Notes: generated by a model not told the origin, from the letters alone. Shown: positions 1 through 12,499, counted from the stretch's first letter. The stretch is 64,000 bases of DNA from Pseudomonadota bacterium (GCA_022563195.1 JADFNV010000007.1:1-64000), one strand, 5' to 3'. A program made the numbers and translations.

Positions 1-1
1 C

Positions 2-343
2 AAGCTATTTCAACCGCTGATGTACCTGCTCAGTGTGCCATGGGCCGAGGCCGAGGCGGCCGGCGCCTTGTTCGGTGAAAAGATCATACTCAATGAGTTC
101 GTCGCGTTCTCTCACTTGAATGATTATCTCGCTGGCATGAGTCCGAGGACGATCGCGATCACTACGTTCTCGCTCTGCGGATTCGCAAATCTTTCATCCA
201 TCGCGATTTTGCTCGGTGGCCTCGGCGTGTTAGTTCCTGAGAAAAAGGAGTTGATCGGGCGATTCGGCATGAAGTGCGTGCTGGCGGCCTCACTGTCCAA
301 CCTCATGAGTGCTGCGCTCGCGGGACTGATGCTGACGTTTTAG
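2..343 (+). CDS. nupC: CNT-family nucleoside transporter, C-terminal part
   Basis: Partial gene cut by the window edge; the open frame runs in from base 2. The visible ~113 residues match the C-terminal domain of concentrative nucleoside transporters: the LNEFVAF segment, then a Gly/Ala-rich membrane stretch (TTFSLCGFANLSSIAILLGG) and a last hydrophobic helix ending LMLTF. Family members are inner-membrane carriers that import nucleosides with H+ or Na+. It lies 25 bases upstream of a nucleoside hydrolase and a ribokinase on the same strand, so import followed by cleavage and ribose phosphorylation is the likely job. Specificity and coupling ion cannot be read from this part. Confidence 0.85.
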   Translation, partial: KLFQPLMYLLSVPWAEAEAAGALFGEKIILNEFVAFSHLNDYLAGMSPRTIAITTFSLCGFANLSSIAILLGGLGVLVPEKKELIGRFGMKCVLAASLSNLMSAALAGLMLTF

Positions 344-368
344 TACTACGTCGACGGAGTGCTGGGCG

Positions 369-1313
369 ATGACCCGCAAGATCATCATCGATTGCGATCC
401 TGGGCAGGACGATGCCGTCGCTCTTTTTCTCGCGTTCGCCTCACCTGAAGACGTCGACCTTCTCGGCATCACTGCCGTGGGTGGAAACGTTCCGCTTGAT
501 CTTACGCAACGCAATGCACGACTCATGTGTGACATCGCGGGTAGGCAGGACGTGCCGGTCTATGCGGGTTGCGCCGAGCCCATGTCGCGAGCACTACGGA
601 CCGCCGAGATGATTCACGGTGCAACGGGGATCAATGGAATCGACGTCTTCGAACCTGAAACGCCGCTGCAATCGGAACATGCCGTGGACTACATTATCCG
701 GACATTGCTCGCCGCAGATGATGCATCTGTGACGCTGGTGCCGATCGGGCCGTTGACCAACATTGCTACAGCTATTGAAAGACAGCCGAAGATCCTGCCA
801 AAGATTGAGCAAATCGTCCTGATGGGTGGCGCAATGCGGGAGGGCGGCAATCGAACGCCATCGGCCGAATTCAATATCCTCGTCGATCCGGAAGCAGCTG
901 ACATTGTGTTCAAGTGCGGCAGGCCGATCACCCAGATGGGCCTGGACGTAACTCACCAGGTATTGTCGACTGAAGATCGCGTTGCGCGTATCAGGGCGTT
1001 GCAAAATCCGGTTGCTACGGCGACCGCTGACATGCTGAGTTTCTTCGATCGATTTGATACGAAAAAATACACGTCCAAAGGGGCGCCGCTGCATGATCCG
1101 TGTACGATCGCTTGGTTGCTTAAGCCCGAGCTGTTCGAAGGCAAGGAATGCAATGTCTCTGTTGAAACTCACTCGGAGCTGACATTGGGTCATACGGCCG
1201 TCGATTTCTGGCAGGTCACTGACAGGCCGATCAATGTCAACTGGATCTATGGCGTCGATGCAGGTGGCTTTTACGACCTTTTGGTCGAACGACTCGATCG
1301 CTTCGGGGCTTAA
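369..1313 (+). CDS. Inosine-uridine-type nucleoside hydrolase
   Basis: A 314-residue protein of the usual length for the IU-nucleoside hydrolase family. The N-terminal calcium-site signature DCDPGQDDA is at residues 8-16, and an HDPC segment near residue 240 supplies the conserved late His-Asp. The family hydrolyses ribonucleosides to base plus free ribose in the cytoplasm. Next comes a ribokinase 6 bases downstream, which would phosphorylate the released ribose, and upstream is the nucleoside carrier, so the three form a coherent salvage operon. Rih subtype (pyrimidine-specific or broad) is not decidable from the motifs. Confidence 0.93.
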   Translation: MTRKIIIDCDPGQDDAVALFLAFASPEDVDLLGITAVGGNVPLDLTQRNARLMCDIAGRQDVPVYAGCAEPMSRALRTAEMIHGATGINGIDVFEPETPLQSEHAVDYIIRTLLAADDASVTLVPIGPLTNIATAIERQPKILPKIEQIVLMGGAMREGGNRTPSAEFNILVDPEAADIVFKCGRPITQMGLDVTHQVLSTEDRVARIRALQNPVATATADMLSFFDRFDTKKYTSKGAPLHDPCTIAWLLKPELFEGKECNVSVETHSELTLGHTAVDFWQVTDRPINVNWIYGVDAGGFYDLLVERLDRFGA

Positions 1314-1319
1314 AGGACT

Positions 1320-2165
1320 ATGCCTTTAATTGCAGTCATCGGTTCCGTCAATCTCGATATCGTAGCGAAGGCCGATCGGCTGCCGGTCGCCGGCGAGACG
1401 GTGACAAACGCTGAACTTGGACGATTCCCGGGTGGCAAAGGTGCCAACCAGGCGCTGGCTGCGCGGCGACTTGGGGCTGAGGTCATGTTTGTCGCCTGCG
1501 TCGGCACCGACAGCGCGGCCGAAGAAGCGCTTGCTTTGCTTCGAGAGGGTGGCGTCGATCTTAGCGGCGTCGTATCGGTCGACGATGTCCCAACCGGTGT
1601 TGCTCTGATCACGGTGGCCGCATCCGGCGAAAATCAGATCGTCGTGGCGCCGGGCGCGAATCGTTCCCTTGCGCCGGAGTCACTGCAAGTCCCTATTGCC
1701 GATGCCCTGATTTGTCAGCTCGAAGTGCCGGGCGATGCTGTTGCGCGAGCGGCGCAGGAGTTTGATGGTTTCTTCGCTGTCAATCTCGCGCCAGCGATGC
1801 ATGTCGATGTATCGATACTGCAGCACGCCGACCTGGTCATCGTCAACGAAACCGAAGCCGCCTGGTATGGCGATAGCCTGAGTGCGTGTACTGGCATGAT
1901 TGCGACAACTTACGGTGCTGATGGCGCGACATTGTCGCGGCAGGGCGATGTCATTGCGAAAGCAAAACCGCCGCAGATCGAAGTAGTGGACACAACCGCC
2001 GCCGGCGATACGTTTACAGCGGCGCTAACAATCGCGCTCGTCGAAGGTCAGTCGCCCGAAGACGCGTTGCAATTCGCCTGCGCCGCCGGAGCAGCAGCAA
2101 CGATGAAGATGGGCGCGCAACCCTCGTTACCCACGCGTGCCGACGTCATCGCATTGTTGAACTAA
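1320..2165 (+). CDS. rbsK: Ribokinase (PfkB family)
   Basis: A 281-residue PfkB-fold kinase. The N-terminal substrate motif GGKGANQ is at residues 38-44 and the anion-hole/catalytic motif DTTAAGD at about 223-229; the AAGD form is usual in ribokinases. It converts ribose and ATP to ribose 5-phosphate. The gene follows the nucleoside hydrolase after 6 bases, consistent with handling ribose from nucleoside cleavage. It is shorter than E. coli RbsK (309 aa) but both motifs are intact. Confidence 0.92.
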   Translation: MPLIAVIGSVNLDIVAKADRLPVAGETVTNAELGRFPGGKGANQALAARRLGAEVMFVACVGTDSAAEEALALLREGGVDLSGVVSVDDVPTGVALITVAASGENQIVVAPGANRSLAPESLQVPIADALICQLEVPGDAVARAAQEFDGFFAVNLAPAMHVDVSILQHADLVIVNETEAAWYGDSLSACTGMIATTYGADGATLSRQGDVIAKAKPPQIEVVDTTAAGDTFTAALTIALVEGQSPEDALQFACAAGAAATMKMGAQPSLPTRADVIALLN

Positions 2166-2217
2166 GGCTGCGGGCAATTACAGACGAAAACTGCACCGCG
2201 AGCGGGATGTCCTTCAG

Positions 2218-2303
2218 CCGAAGTAAGGCGCAGCATCGCCATCTCTTACGGACTATGAGAAAGGCCACGGGCGAGATATTTGTCGACCGAAGTAAAGCGC
2301 AGC
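2218..2303. repeat. Short direct repeat between rbsK and cdd
   Basis: CCGAAGTAAGGCGCAGC (2218-2234) recurs with one change as CCGAAGTAAAGCGCAGC (2287-2303). They lie in the 184-base convergent gap between rbsK and the cytidine deaminase gene. Between the copies, 2243-2262 reads CTCTTACGGACTATGAGAAA, which resembles the stretch just before the ALDH gene at 14239-14260. Function unknown; no poly-T terminator is visible in the gap. Confidence 0.45.
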
Positions 2304-2349
2304 GCAGCGAGCCATGAGGGAGACAAGTGTGTCGTCCGCGGCCCGTGCT

Positions 2350-2742
2350 TCATAGATGGAACGACGACGGCAACAACTCCTCCATCGTGAACGTGCGCCA
2401 CTCGCCGTCGTCATCCTTGACGATGATTCGAGTGCGGTCGTCCGAGAATTCGCGAATTCGTTGCCGACAGCCGCCACACGGCGTACAAGCGCGCGTCGTG
2501 TCCGAGCCGCCACCTGCGACCGCAATTCTGACGATGTGTTGACCACCCGCGGCGATCATCGCGGCAATCGCACTTGCCTCGGCGCAATTGCCAAGAGGGT
2601 AGGCGGCGTTTTCGACATTACAGCCGACATGAACATTGTCGTTCTCATCGATGATGGCCGCGCCGACGCGAAATTCCGAATACGGGCAGTACGCCAGTTC
2701 CCTGACTGTGCGAGCGGCGTCGAGTAATTCCTCGTCGGTCAT
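2350..2742 (-). CDS. cdd: Cytidine deaminase
   Basis: A 130-residue small homotetrameric-type cytidine deaminase. Zinc ligands and the catalytic Glu are in place: Cys53 and Glu55 in NCAEASAI, Cys89 and Cys92 in PCGGCRQ. It deaminates cytidine and deoxycytidine to uridine and deoxyuridine. It is the last gene of a minus-strand operon, 4 bases after preA, and so feeds pyrimidines toward the reductive pathway encoded upstream. Confidence 0.95.
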   Translation of the reverse strand: MTDEELLDAARTVRELAYCPYSEFRVGAAIIDENDNVHVGCNVENAAYPLGNCAEASAIAAMIAAGGQHIVRIAVAGGGSDTTRACTPCGGCRQRIREFSDDRTRIIVKDDDGEWRTFTMEELLPSSFHL

Positions 2743-2746
2743 GCGT

Positions 2747-4048
2747 TCACCCTTCTTTGCGCATCGGGTTGTTTGGGTGCGTGGTCCAGTTGGCGCTCTT
2801 CGTCACAATAGCCTGGCCCGTCCTTGCGTCTATGCCTTCAGTCACGGCGTGCATCGTGATGCAGCTGTCAACCGGACAGACGCTGACACAGAGATTGCAG
2901 CCGACACACTCTTCGTCAATGACCTGGAAATGACGCTCACCGTTGACCGTTTGCGTAATTGCCTGGTGCGAGGTGTCTTCGCACACGATGTGACAACGGC
3001 CGCACTTGATGCACAGGTCCTGATCGATGACGGCCTTCTCGACGTAATTGAGATTCAGGTACTGCCAGTCGGTGACACTGGGCACGGCCTTGCCGACGAG
3101 CTCGGCGACCGATCGCAAGTCCTTGTCATCCAGAAACGTACTCAGACCGTCGGTGAGGTCGTCGATGATCTTGAAGCCGTACACCATCGCTGCGGTACAC
3201 ACCTGTACGTTGTCTGCGCCCAGTGCCAGGAAGTCGACGGCGTCGCGCCAATTCGTGATGCCACCGATGCCTGATATCGGCAATTTCGCGGTTTCGGCAT
3301 TGCGCGAAATCTCTGCAACCATATTCAAGGCGATCGGTTTGACGGCTTCGCCACAATAGCCGCCGTGGGTGCCCATGCCGTCAGTCGTCGGATACATCGT
3401 CAAGGTGTCGTAATCGACGCGCATGATCGAGTTGATCGTATTGATCAGCGACACGGCATCGGCGCCGCCATCCAGCGCCGCTTTCGCCGGCGGTACGATG
3501 TTCGATACGTTGGGCGTCAATTTGACGATCACGGGAATGGAGGCGGCTTTCTTGCACCATTCCGTAACCATCTGGATGTATTCGGGCACCTGGCCCACGG
3601 CAGCACCCATGCCGCGTTCGGACATGCCGTGCGGGCAGCCGAAATTAAGCTCGAAAGCATCGGCGCCGGTGTCCTCAATCATGGGCACATACTTCGACCA
3701 GGTCTCTTCATTCATCGAGAACATGACTGATGCGACCACGGCGCGATCTGGCCAGTCGCGCTTGATCTGTCGCATCTCGTCGAGATTCGTCTGCAACGGC
3801 CGGTCTGTAATCAGTTCAATATTGTTGAAGCCGATGACGCGCCGTTCATTACTGTGCAATGCACTGTAGCGAGGGCCGTTTACATTGACGATGGGTGGAT
3901 CCTCACCGAGGGTCTTCCAGACGACGCCGCCCCAGCCCGCTTCAAATGCGCGATTGACGTTGTACGCCTTGTCCGTGGGCGGCGCCGAAGCCAGCCAGAA
4001 CGGGTTCGGCGAGGAAATGTTCAAGAATTCGGAAGTCAGGTCAGCCAT
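2747..4048 (-). CDS. preA: NAD-dependent dihydropyrimidine dehydrogenase subunit PreA
   Basis: A 433-residue protein with an N-terminal dihydroorotate-dehydrogenase-like FMN barrel (about 1-300) and a C-terminal two-cluster ferredoxin domain: CIKCGRCHIVC near 343-353 and CVGCNLCVSVC near 379-389. With PreT it reduces uracil and thymine to the 5,6-dihydro forms, the first step of reductive pyrimidine breakdown. It sits 16 bases after preT and 4 bases before cdd. Length and domain order match the bacterial PreA family, the counterpart of the C-terminal half of animal DPD. Confidence 0.95.
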   Translation of the reverse strand: MADLTSEFLNISSPNPFWLASAPPTDKAYNVNRAFEAGWGGVVWKTLGEDPPIVNVNGPRYSALHSNERRVIGFNNIELITDRPLQTNLDEMRQIKRDWPDRAVVASVMFSMNEETWSKYVPMIEDTGADAFELNFGCPHGMSERGMGAAVGQVPEYIQMVTEWCKKAASIPVIVKLTPNVSNIVPPAKAALDGGADAVSLINTINSIMRVDYDTLTMYPTTDGMGTHGGYCGEAVKPIALNMVAEISRNAETAKLPISGIGGITNWRDAVDFLALGADNVQVCTAAMVYGFKIIDDLTDGLSTFLDDKDLRSVAELVGKAVPSVTDWQYLNLNYVEKAVIDQDLCIKCGRCHIVCEDTSHQAITQTVNGERHFQVIDEECVGCNLCVSVCPVDSCITMHAVTEGIDARTGQAIVTKSANWTTHPNNPMRKEG

Positions 4049-4064
4049 GGCTGATTCTCCAGTG

Positions 4065-5429
4065 TCACGACCGCAGTGTCCGGTCGATAGCGATCGCCGC
4101 GATCTTGCCGTGCTGCACGGCTGATACGGTCAAGTCATCGCCACCCACAACACAATCGCCGCCGGCCCATACATTTTCAAGTGATGTAGCTTGCGATTCG
4201 TCGACGACGATCTTGCCGCGCTCAAATGCCAGCCCATCGAGCTCTTTTCCTAGCTTGTTATCGTCGAGTTTCTGCCCGATCGCTTTGAAAACAATGTCGG
4301 CGTCGAGGATGAAGGTTGCACCGCTGGCCGACAGCTTGCCGTCGTCACCCAGCGTCGTTTTCTGCAGCTCGATTCCGCTGACCGTTTTATCACCGTGTAG
4401 TCGAACGGGCTGAACCCAATAATGAATCGTGACGCCACTGGTCTGTGCAAGTTCCTGTTCGAAGTCACTCGCTCCCATCTGCATGCGCCCGCGGCGATAC
4501 ACGATGTCCACACGCCCGGCGCCCAATCGCTTGCTCTGCACAGCGATATCGATGGCTGTCATGCCACCGCCGATAACCACCACACGCTCGCCAACGGGCA
4601 GCTCGCTTTTGTCGTCAGCCTGGCGCAGGTCGGCGATGTAGTCGATCGCATTTTCGACGCCGGATAATGTTTCGTTCTCGATACCGAGTTCATTGACCGA
4701 ACCGAGTCCAACACCAAGAAACACGGCATCGTATTCGTCACGCAGATCGGTGAGATTAATGTCAGCGCCGAGCACCATATTATTTCTTACATCGATGCCG
4801 CCGATCGATAATATGTAATCAACTTCTTTCTGCGCGAAGTCGTCGACGGTCTTGTAGGCGGCGATGCCATACTCGTTGAGGCCGCCCGGCTTGCTGTCCT
4901 TGTTGAACACTACGACGTCGTGGCCGAGCACCGAAAGCCGGTGAGCACATGATAATCCCGCCGGACCGCCGCCGACGACCGCGACCGTCTTGCCGCTGCT
5001 ATCGTTTCTTGCGAACAAAGCTGTGCCCTGTTCAAAGATCGGGTCGGTTGCAAAGCGCTGCAGGAGGCCGATATCCACGGGTTTTTCTTCGTGCGTGTAG
5101 CGCACGCAGGCCTCTTCGCAAAGATCTTCCGTCGGGCAGACGCGCGCACACATGCCGCCCATGATGTTTTCGCGCAAGATCGTGTGCGCAGAACCGCGAA
5201 GGTTGTCGCTGCGGATCTTCTGAATGAAGCCCGGGATGTCGATACCGGTCGGGCAAGCTGTTGTACACGGGGCGTCGTAACAGAAATAACAGCGATCTGC
5301 GGCAATCAGTGCCTCCGAGCGACTTAGCGGCGGATGCAGGTCGGCGAAATTGCCATCAATCTCGGCTTTGTCCAGCCGCCCGGACTGGATGTTTGGCTGT
5401 TGCTTGGCCATCTCCTGGTCCCGGCGCAC
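4065..5429 (-). CDS. preT: Dihydropyrimidine dehydrogenase flavoprotein subunit PreT
   Basis: A 454-residue GltD-like FAD/NAD(P)H oxidoreductase. N-terminal 4Fe-4S cysteines are seen at residues 47, 50, 55 and 59 (CYFCYDAPCTTAC) and again in CARVCPTEDLC; the FAD dinucleotide motif is VVGGGPAGLSCA and a second Rossmann motif is VVIGGGMTAID. It passes electrons from NAD(P)H to PreA. The frame opens with GTG at 5429, abutting the dihydropyrimidinase stop codon. An in-frame ATG at 5411 lies directly behind AGGAG with no spacing, so the start is uncertain by six codons. Confidence 0.94.
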   Translation of the reverse strand: MRRDQEMAKQQPNIQSGRLDKAEIDGNFADLHPPLSRSEALIAADRCYFCYDAPCTTACPTGIDIPGFIQKIRSDNLRGSAHTILRENIMGGMCARVCPTEDLCEEACVRYTHEEKPVDIGLLQRFATDPIFEQGTALFARNDSSGKTVAVVGGGPAGLSCAHRLSVLGHDVVVFNKDSKPGGLNEYGIAAYKTVDDFAQKEVDYILSIGGIDVRNNMVLGADINLTDLRDEYDAVFLGVGLGSVNELGIENETLSGVENAIDYIADLRQADDKSELPVGERVVVIGGGMTAIDIAVQSKRLGAGRVDIVYRRGRMQMGASDFEQELAQTSGVTIHYWVQPVRLHGDKTVSGIELQKTTLGDDGKLSASGATFILDADIVFKAIGQKLDDNKLGKELDGLAFERGKIVVDESQATSLENVWAGGDCVVGGDDLTVSAVQHGKIAAIAIDRTLRS

Positions 5430-8330
<2,901 letters not shown>

Positions 8331-8338
<8 letters not shown>

Positions 8339-9209
8339 CGGCGAGTGATCCGTATGTTTCAGGCCGGCGATCGCGGAAGAATTGCCAGGTGTTGCGAACT
8401 TCGCGCACCATATCGAGATCGATCTCGTGCACCAGCAATTCATCGTCGCCGTAACTGGCTTGCGCTTCTATGGAGCCACGAGGATTGACGATGTAACTCG
8501 AGCCGTAAAACTCGCCCATATTGTGTGAAGTTGCCCAGGGTTCCTCAGTGCCGACACGATTGATCGCGCCGATGAAAACACCGTTGGCGGCGGCGGAGGC
8601 CGGTTGTTCGAGTTCCCATAGATGTTTACTGAGACCGGCGACGGTTGCCGATGGGTTGACGATGTACTCGGCGCCGTTCAATGCTAGTGCTCGCCAGCCT
8701 TCCGGGAAGTGCCGGTCGTAGCAGATATACACGCCGAGTTTCACATACGCGGTATCAAAAACCGGGTAGCCGGAATCACCTGGTTTGAAGAAAAACTTCT
8801 CATAAAAACCCGGATCGACTTGCGGAATGTGTGTCTTGCGATACTTGCCGAGAAAACTACCGTCGGCATCGATAACAGCGGCCGTGTTGTAGTAAACGCC
8901 CGGCATGGCTTCTTCGTAGATGGGCACGACGATGACCATGTTGTGTTTCTTCGCAACTTCCTGCATCAGCCGCGTCGTATGGCCATCAGGGATGGGCTCG
9001 GCCGCTGCGTACCATTTCCTGTCCTGGCTTGGACAGAAGTACGGTTGCGTGAATACTTCCTGGAAGCAAAGCACCTGCACATTCTGTTTCGCGGCGTCTT
9101 CGATGAACGGAACATGCGCCTCGAGCATCCGCTCACGGAGGTCGTCGGGCGACATCGATCCGTCGCCTTTCAGGCCCATTTGAATCAGGCCACACTTTAG
9201 TTTTGCCAT
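8331..9209 (-). CDS. Beta-ureidopropionase (N-carbamoyl-beta-alanine amidohydrolase)
   Basis: A 292-residue nitrilase-superfamily amidohydrolase with the Glu-Lys-Cys triad at Glu51 (CFQEVF), Lys125 (KYRKTHIP) and Cys163 (YICYDRHFPE). It is predicted to hydrolyse N-carbamoyl-beta-alanine to beta-alanine, CO2 and ammonia, the third step of reductive pyrimidine breakdown. It is the first gene of the minus-strand operon with the NCS1 carrier, dihydropyrimidinase and PreTA, which favours this over N-carbamoylputrescine amidase, a relative with similar motifs. A hairpin lies in its leader at 9227-9248. Confidence 0.92.
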
Positions 9210-9226
9210 TACGGGCCCCGGAGTTT

Positions 9227-9248
9227 CTCGTCGCCTGTCAGCGACGAG
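9227..9248 (-). promoter_or_regulatory. Perfect inverted repeat in the leader of the pyrimidine operon
   Basis: CTCGTCGC, a 6-base loop, then GCGACGAG: an 8-bp perfect stem 18 bases upstream of the beta-ureidopropionase ATG. It could be a repressor operator or an RNA hairpin in the 5' leader. No T-run follows it in the direction of the operon, so it is not a typical terminator. The regulator is not identified in the window. Confidence 0.4.
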
Positions 9249-9358
9249 TTCTGTTTATTTTCAAGGTGTTATCGAGATTTTCTCCCCAAAAGAATACGCT
9301 TTTTTAAGCATAAAAGCACCGTGTAGGCGATGCCCCGGCGTTGCGGCAGGCTGGGGGC

Positions 9359-10159
9359 CTAAGGAAATGAGGTCCATGATCCGTGCGTCGGGCCTGGAAG
9401 GATGTACCAACCGTGTCCCCAGTAGCTTTTGTGCTCTGCAACCAGTTGTCGGCGACTGGTTGGGGTTGCGGGCTGCGTACATGGCCCATAGAGTTTCTTG
9501 CGTACGCACGGCACGAAATCACCGAGGTCGTCGCCGAACAGCATGATGACTCGATGTGTTTTCGCGATAAATTCTCGTCGGCCTATTTTTGCGCGATCCC
9601 AATCCCGTTCGCCGGCCAGCATGACATGCGTGTCGTCAGTCTCAATGCCGATTTGCAGAATCTCCTCGATGACCGCGCGTTTCTGCGGGCACGGATCCGG
9701 ATTGTCTGCGATCAGTTCGCACGGTCGATTTGTGACATAAAAGACAACCACGCCGGCTTGCTTTGCGGCAGCGATAAACTCGACGACGCCGGGAATGGGT
9801 ATTGCATCGTTTGCCTGATAAAAATCGTACATTTTGCTGCTGCTGAAAGGGCGCTCATAGACCAGTTGAAAATCGACGTTGGCGACAACAGTCTCATCGA
9901 CGTCGAGTATGACTGCCGGCGGGAGATTTTCGGCATGCTGTTGTCCTGGAATCGCGCTCCAGGAGGTGTCGTTGATAAATCCTGGTAGAGCGAGTTCCGC
10001 AGCTTGATAAACCTGTATTGAAATAGCCGCGTACTCTGCGGCATGTTTGACCCACAACAGGGCCAGGTCATTCTCTGGCGAATGCGCAACCGGCGTCTTG
10101 GTGCACGAGGCACAGGCCAACATCGACACGACGACCAGTAAGGAACGAATAGGTATCAT
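9359..10159 (-). CDS. Exported HAD-family acid phosphatase (class B/C type, e(P4)-like)
   Basis: A 266-residue protein from ATG 10159, preceded by AGGA at good spacing (the frame stays open further upstream). An N-terminal hydrophobic stretch ends in MLACASC, a plausible though non-canonical lipobox. HAD motif I is DVDET at 86-90, motif II TNRP near 143-146, and motif IV FGDDLGDF at 208-215. Family members dephosphorylate nucleotides and other phosphomonoesters outside the cytoplasm. Next to nucleic-acid catabolic genes this suggests release of nucleosides from nucleotides. Confidence 0.85.
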   Translation of the reverse strand: MIPIRSLLVVVSMLACASCTKTPVAHSPENDLALLWVKHAAEYAAISIQVYQAAELALPGFINDTSWSAIPGQQHAENLPPAVILDVDETVVANVDFQLVYERPFSSSKMYDFYQANDAIPIPGVVEFIAAAKQAGVVVFYVTNRPCELIADNPDPCPQKRAVIEEILQIGIETDDTHVMLAGERDWDRAKIGRREFIAKTHRVIMLFGDDLGDFVPCVRKKLYGPCTQPATPTSRRQLVAEHKSYWGHGWYILPGPTHGSWTSFP

Positions 10160-10490
10160 GAATTTCCTGATTTGTTGTAACGTTTTTTTGCTTGCACAGC
10201 CGACACTGAAGTCTACGTCAAGCACTTTGTCCGAGCTTACTTTATTCGCTTGAATGACACCCACCGCATCGAATGCGCGAGTAATCTTGCAAATCGATGT
10301 GACGTTCAATGCGCAGGCCGCACCGAGTTTGAGCGCGAAGATGCATACGCTGGACAATTCTGTCGCTGTCGATCCTGACTACGCAAAGCTTACGCAATAA
10401 GGGTTTGCGCGTACTATCGGGACATCGCTGAAACACATGGGACCGATTCCAGAACTCAAGCTAGAAGAGAGATTACGAAACTATTACACG
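10160..10490. other. Intergenic stretch between two minus-strand genes, 331 bases
   Basis: This stretch must hold the ribosome-binding site of the acid phosphatase (AGGA at its left end) and probably its promoter. No ORF longer than about 60 codons with protein-like content was seen on either strand. An imperfect inverted repeat TACGCAA/TTTGCGCGTA near 10379-10410 is the only structure noticed. No terminator with a T-run follows the EEP gene here. Confidence 0.5.
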
Positions 10491-11597
10491 CTATTGTTTT
10501 TCTGCCGGTTCGATGCTCAGCACTAGTGGCCAGTGATCCGATACGCCGACCTGCCGTGCGGCGTCATAACGCAAGGGTCTACCGGCATCGCTGACCTGGG
10601 CCGCGGTTCGGTTTGCGATCTGCACCGAATCAGCGCGAATTCGCCATGTTGTTTTTTTGCCACCAGGGCTGGAAAACAGGATCATATCGAGGAATGACCA
10701 GGTCGAATCACGATGGTAAAAGTAGCTGCCTCGGCAGCCGTCGCAGCCGATATCGTGCGCCACGGTCCAGTGTGGGCGGGCATATTTGTCCAGCAGGCCA
10801 AATGTAGCGTCCTCTTTACTCGTCGTGTTGAAATCGCCCGCCGCAAATACATAATGGTCGTCAGGCAGGGCGTTACGCAGGTCAAAGAGGTGCTCGTAGG
10901 CGGCGACTCGCATCGCGGTCGGATGAAACGGTGCCGGGAAATGCACGGCAAATCCCGTCAGCAGGGAGCCGTCCGGAAGTTCGAATGTGGCCTGCAGGAT
11001 GCCACGCGTATCACCCACACGGTCCGGGAAACCCACGATCGCGAGTTGGTGTAAGACAGCGGGCTCCGCGAGCGGCAGCTTTGATAGAAAGCCGACGTCG
11101 ATTCCACGTCTGTCATCGCCCTCGATCAGGATGGCCGGCAGATAGCCGCTGTCGGCGAGATACCCAGTCCGCAATCGATTGAGTATCGACACATTCTCGA
11201 CTTCCTGAAACGCGATTATGTCGGCGCCCTGCCCATCGTTGACCTGCTTGATCGCCTCGGCGAGAACGGTCAGCTTGCGATCGATGGCAATATCGCTCCA
11301 GTCGAGGTGCAGGCATTCATTGCGCCAGGATGCCACTTTGATTTCATTGCACTCGGCAATGTGCGCTTTTGCCTGCTTTGCTGCTATTGGCAGGTAGGCT
11401 TTGTCGTCTTTGCCAGGGTCATCGATATTGTCGAACAGGTTTTGCACGTTGAACGTCATTATCGTGACAGTAGCGGAAGTTGCCAAAGCATCAGCAACTT
11501 GTGCACCAGGTGGCGCCTCCGAATCAAAGCAACCGGGCAGGGCGAGCAATGACATGAAGATTGTTGCCGAGCGCATCGTTGCAAATAGAGATGTCAT
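10491..11597 (-). CDS. Endonuclease/exonuclease/phosphatase-family lipoprotein
   Basis: A 368-residue EEP-fold protein with a lipoprotein signal (LPGC, acyl Cys23). Active-site segments visible are TFNVQNLFDN (from about residue 48), AFQEVENVS with the metal-binding Glu (about 131), AAGDFNT (about 256) and SDHWPL near the C-terminus. Relatives include DNase I-like nucleases and phosphodiesterases. Anchored in an envelope membrane, it may degrade external DNA or RNA, but the substrate is inferred from the neighbourhood. Its ATG overlaps the stop of the upstream lipoprotein gene (ATGA at 11597-11594). Confidence 0.82.
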   Translation of the reverse strand: MTSLFATMRSATIFMSLLALPGCFDSEAPPGAQVADALATSATVTIMTFNVQNLFDNIDDPGKDDKAYLPIAAKQAKAHIAECNEIKVASWRNECLHLDWSDIAIDRKLTVLAEAIKQVNDGQGADIIAFQEVENVSILNRLRTGYLADSGYLPAILIEGDDRRGIDVGFLSKLPLAEPAVLHQLAIVGFPDRVGDTRGILQATFELPDGSLLTGFAVHFPAPFHPTAMRVAAYEHLFDLRNALPDDHYVFAAGDFNTTSKEDATFGLLDKYARPHWTVAHDIGCDGCRGSYFYHRDSTWSFLDMILFSSPGGKKTTWRIRADSVQIANRTAAQVSDAGRPLRYDAARQVGVSDHWPLVLSIEPAEKQ

Positions 11598-12499
11598 TGA
11601 TTTACCACTCCGTTGAGGTCAATGCGCAACAGTGGCGCATGCATTTTTTCGACAGTGACAAAGGCGAAGTTGTCACCCGGCGCGAACGCAATTGCCTCTG
11701 CATTCCGGTACTTGCCAAGTCGCAGGCCAAGAGGCCGGCGGCGAAGCGCGTCAATCCACGGCTCGTCGTTATTGCGCGAGTAATGATAGATGCCACGGTA
11801 GGTCAGAATCAGAGCGCTGCCGCCGTCGGTCGCGATATCCATGGCGGTCGGTTGCCAGTACCAGCCGCTGTTTGCCGCGTTCCTGGTGTCGCGCCGACTC
11901 GGTTGCGGCAAGCTGTCGATTTCGCCGAGGCGTGTTGCAACGAGGATGTCGTCCGTGTCGGGCATCAGCGGCACGGCGTACAGAACGGCCGGAATATTTC
12001 GCTTGCTCAGCACGAGAATTCGTTGCCCGGCAACATCGACAGCAATGGCCTCGGCGTCTGTTGGTCCCTCCGGGTAGCGGAAGTCAATTCGCCAGGCGAC
12101 ATCGGTTTTGCCCTGATCGATGTCAGGTTCCCCGACGACATACAGTGTGACGTACTTGCGTCGGCGCTGGTTATCGCCGATATCTGCAATGACCAGATAC
12201 GCCTGCCCCTCCAGGCTAAAAGATGCGAGGTCTTCCCAGTCACGGTTGCTGGCCTTGACTAGATTCACCTTGCCCAGTCTGGCGCCGGCCGTGTTGATCG
12301 CATAGAGGACCGGCCCGCCGTCGTCGTTGATGACCCACAACTGATCCACATTTTTGTACGACCGCGCAAGTCCGCTCGCCTCATTGAGCGACTTGTACTG
12401 CAGGTAGCCGGCTACCTCTATTGGCGACTTCCCCTGCGGTAGCTTGTCCGCGTCGGCGCAGCCGGCAAGCAGAATCGATACGCAGATCAATAGACGCAT
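11594..12499 (-). CDS. Predicted beta-propeller lipoprotein of unknown function
   Basis: A 301-residue protein with a lipobox LAGC (Cys14). It contains repeated strand-rich segments typical of propellers: [62 protein letters not shown] and [19 protein letters not shown]. These recall esterase-like/phytase-like propeller lipoproteins, but no catalytic motif was assigned. It is the first gene of a two-gene unit with the EEP lipoprotein (4-base overlap), so the two probably act together in the envelope. Confidence 0.75.
   Translation of the reverse strand: MRLLICVSILLAGCADADKLPQGKSPIEVAGYLQYKSLNEASGLARSYKNVDQLWVINDDGGPVLYAINTAGARLGKVNLVKASNRDWEDLASFSLEGQAYLVIADIGDNQRRRKYVTLYVVGEPDIDQGKTDVAWRIDFRYPEGPTDAEAIAVDVAGQRILVLSKRNIPAVLYAVPLMPDTDDILVATRLGEIDSLPQPSRRDTRNAANSGWYWQPTAMDIATDGGSALILTYRGIYHYSRNNDEPWIDALRRRPLGLRLGKYRNAEAIAFAPGDNFAFVTVEKMHAPLLRIDLNGVVNQ

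Noticed and set aside
9299-9320. GCTTTT...AAAAGC repeat as terminator of the acid phosphatase gene
   Set aside because: The stem is AT-rich and there is no GC core or dependable T-run in the right place.
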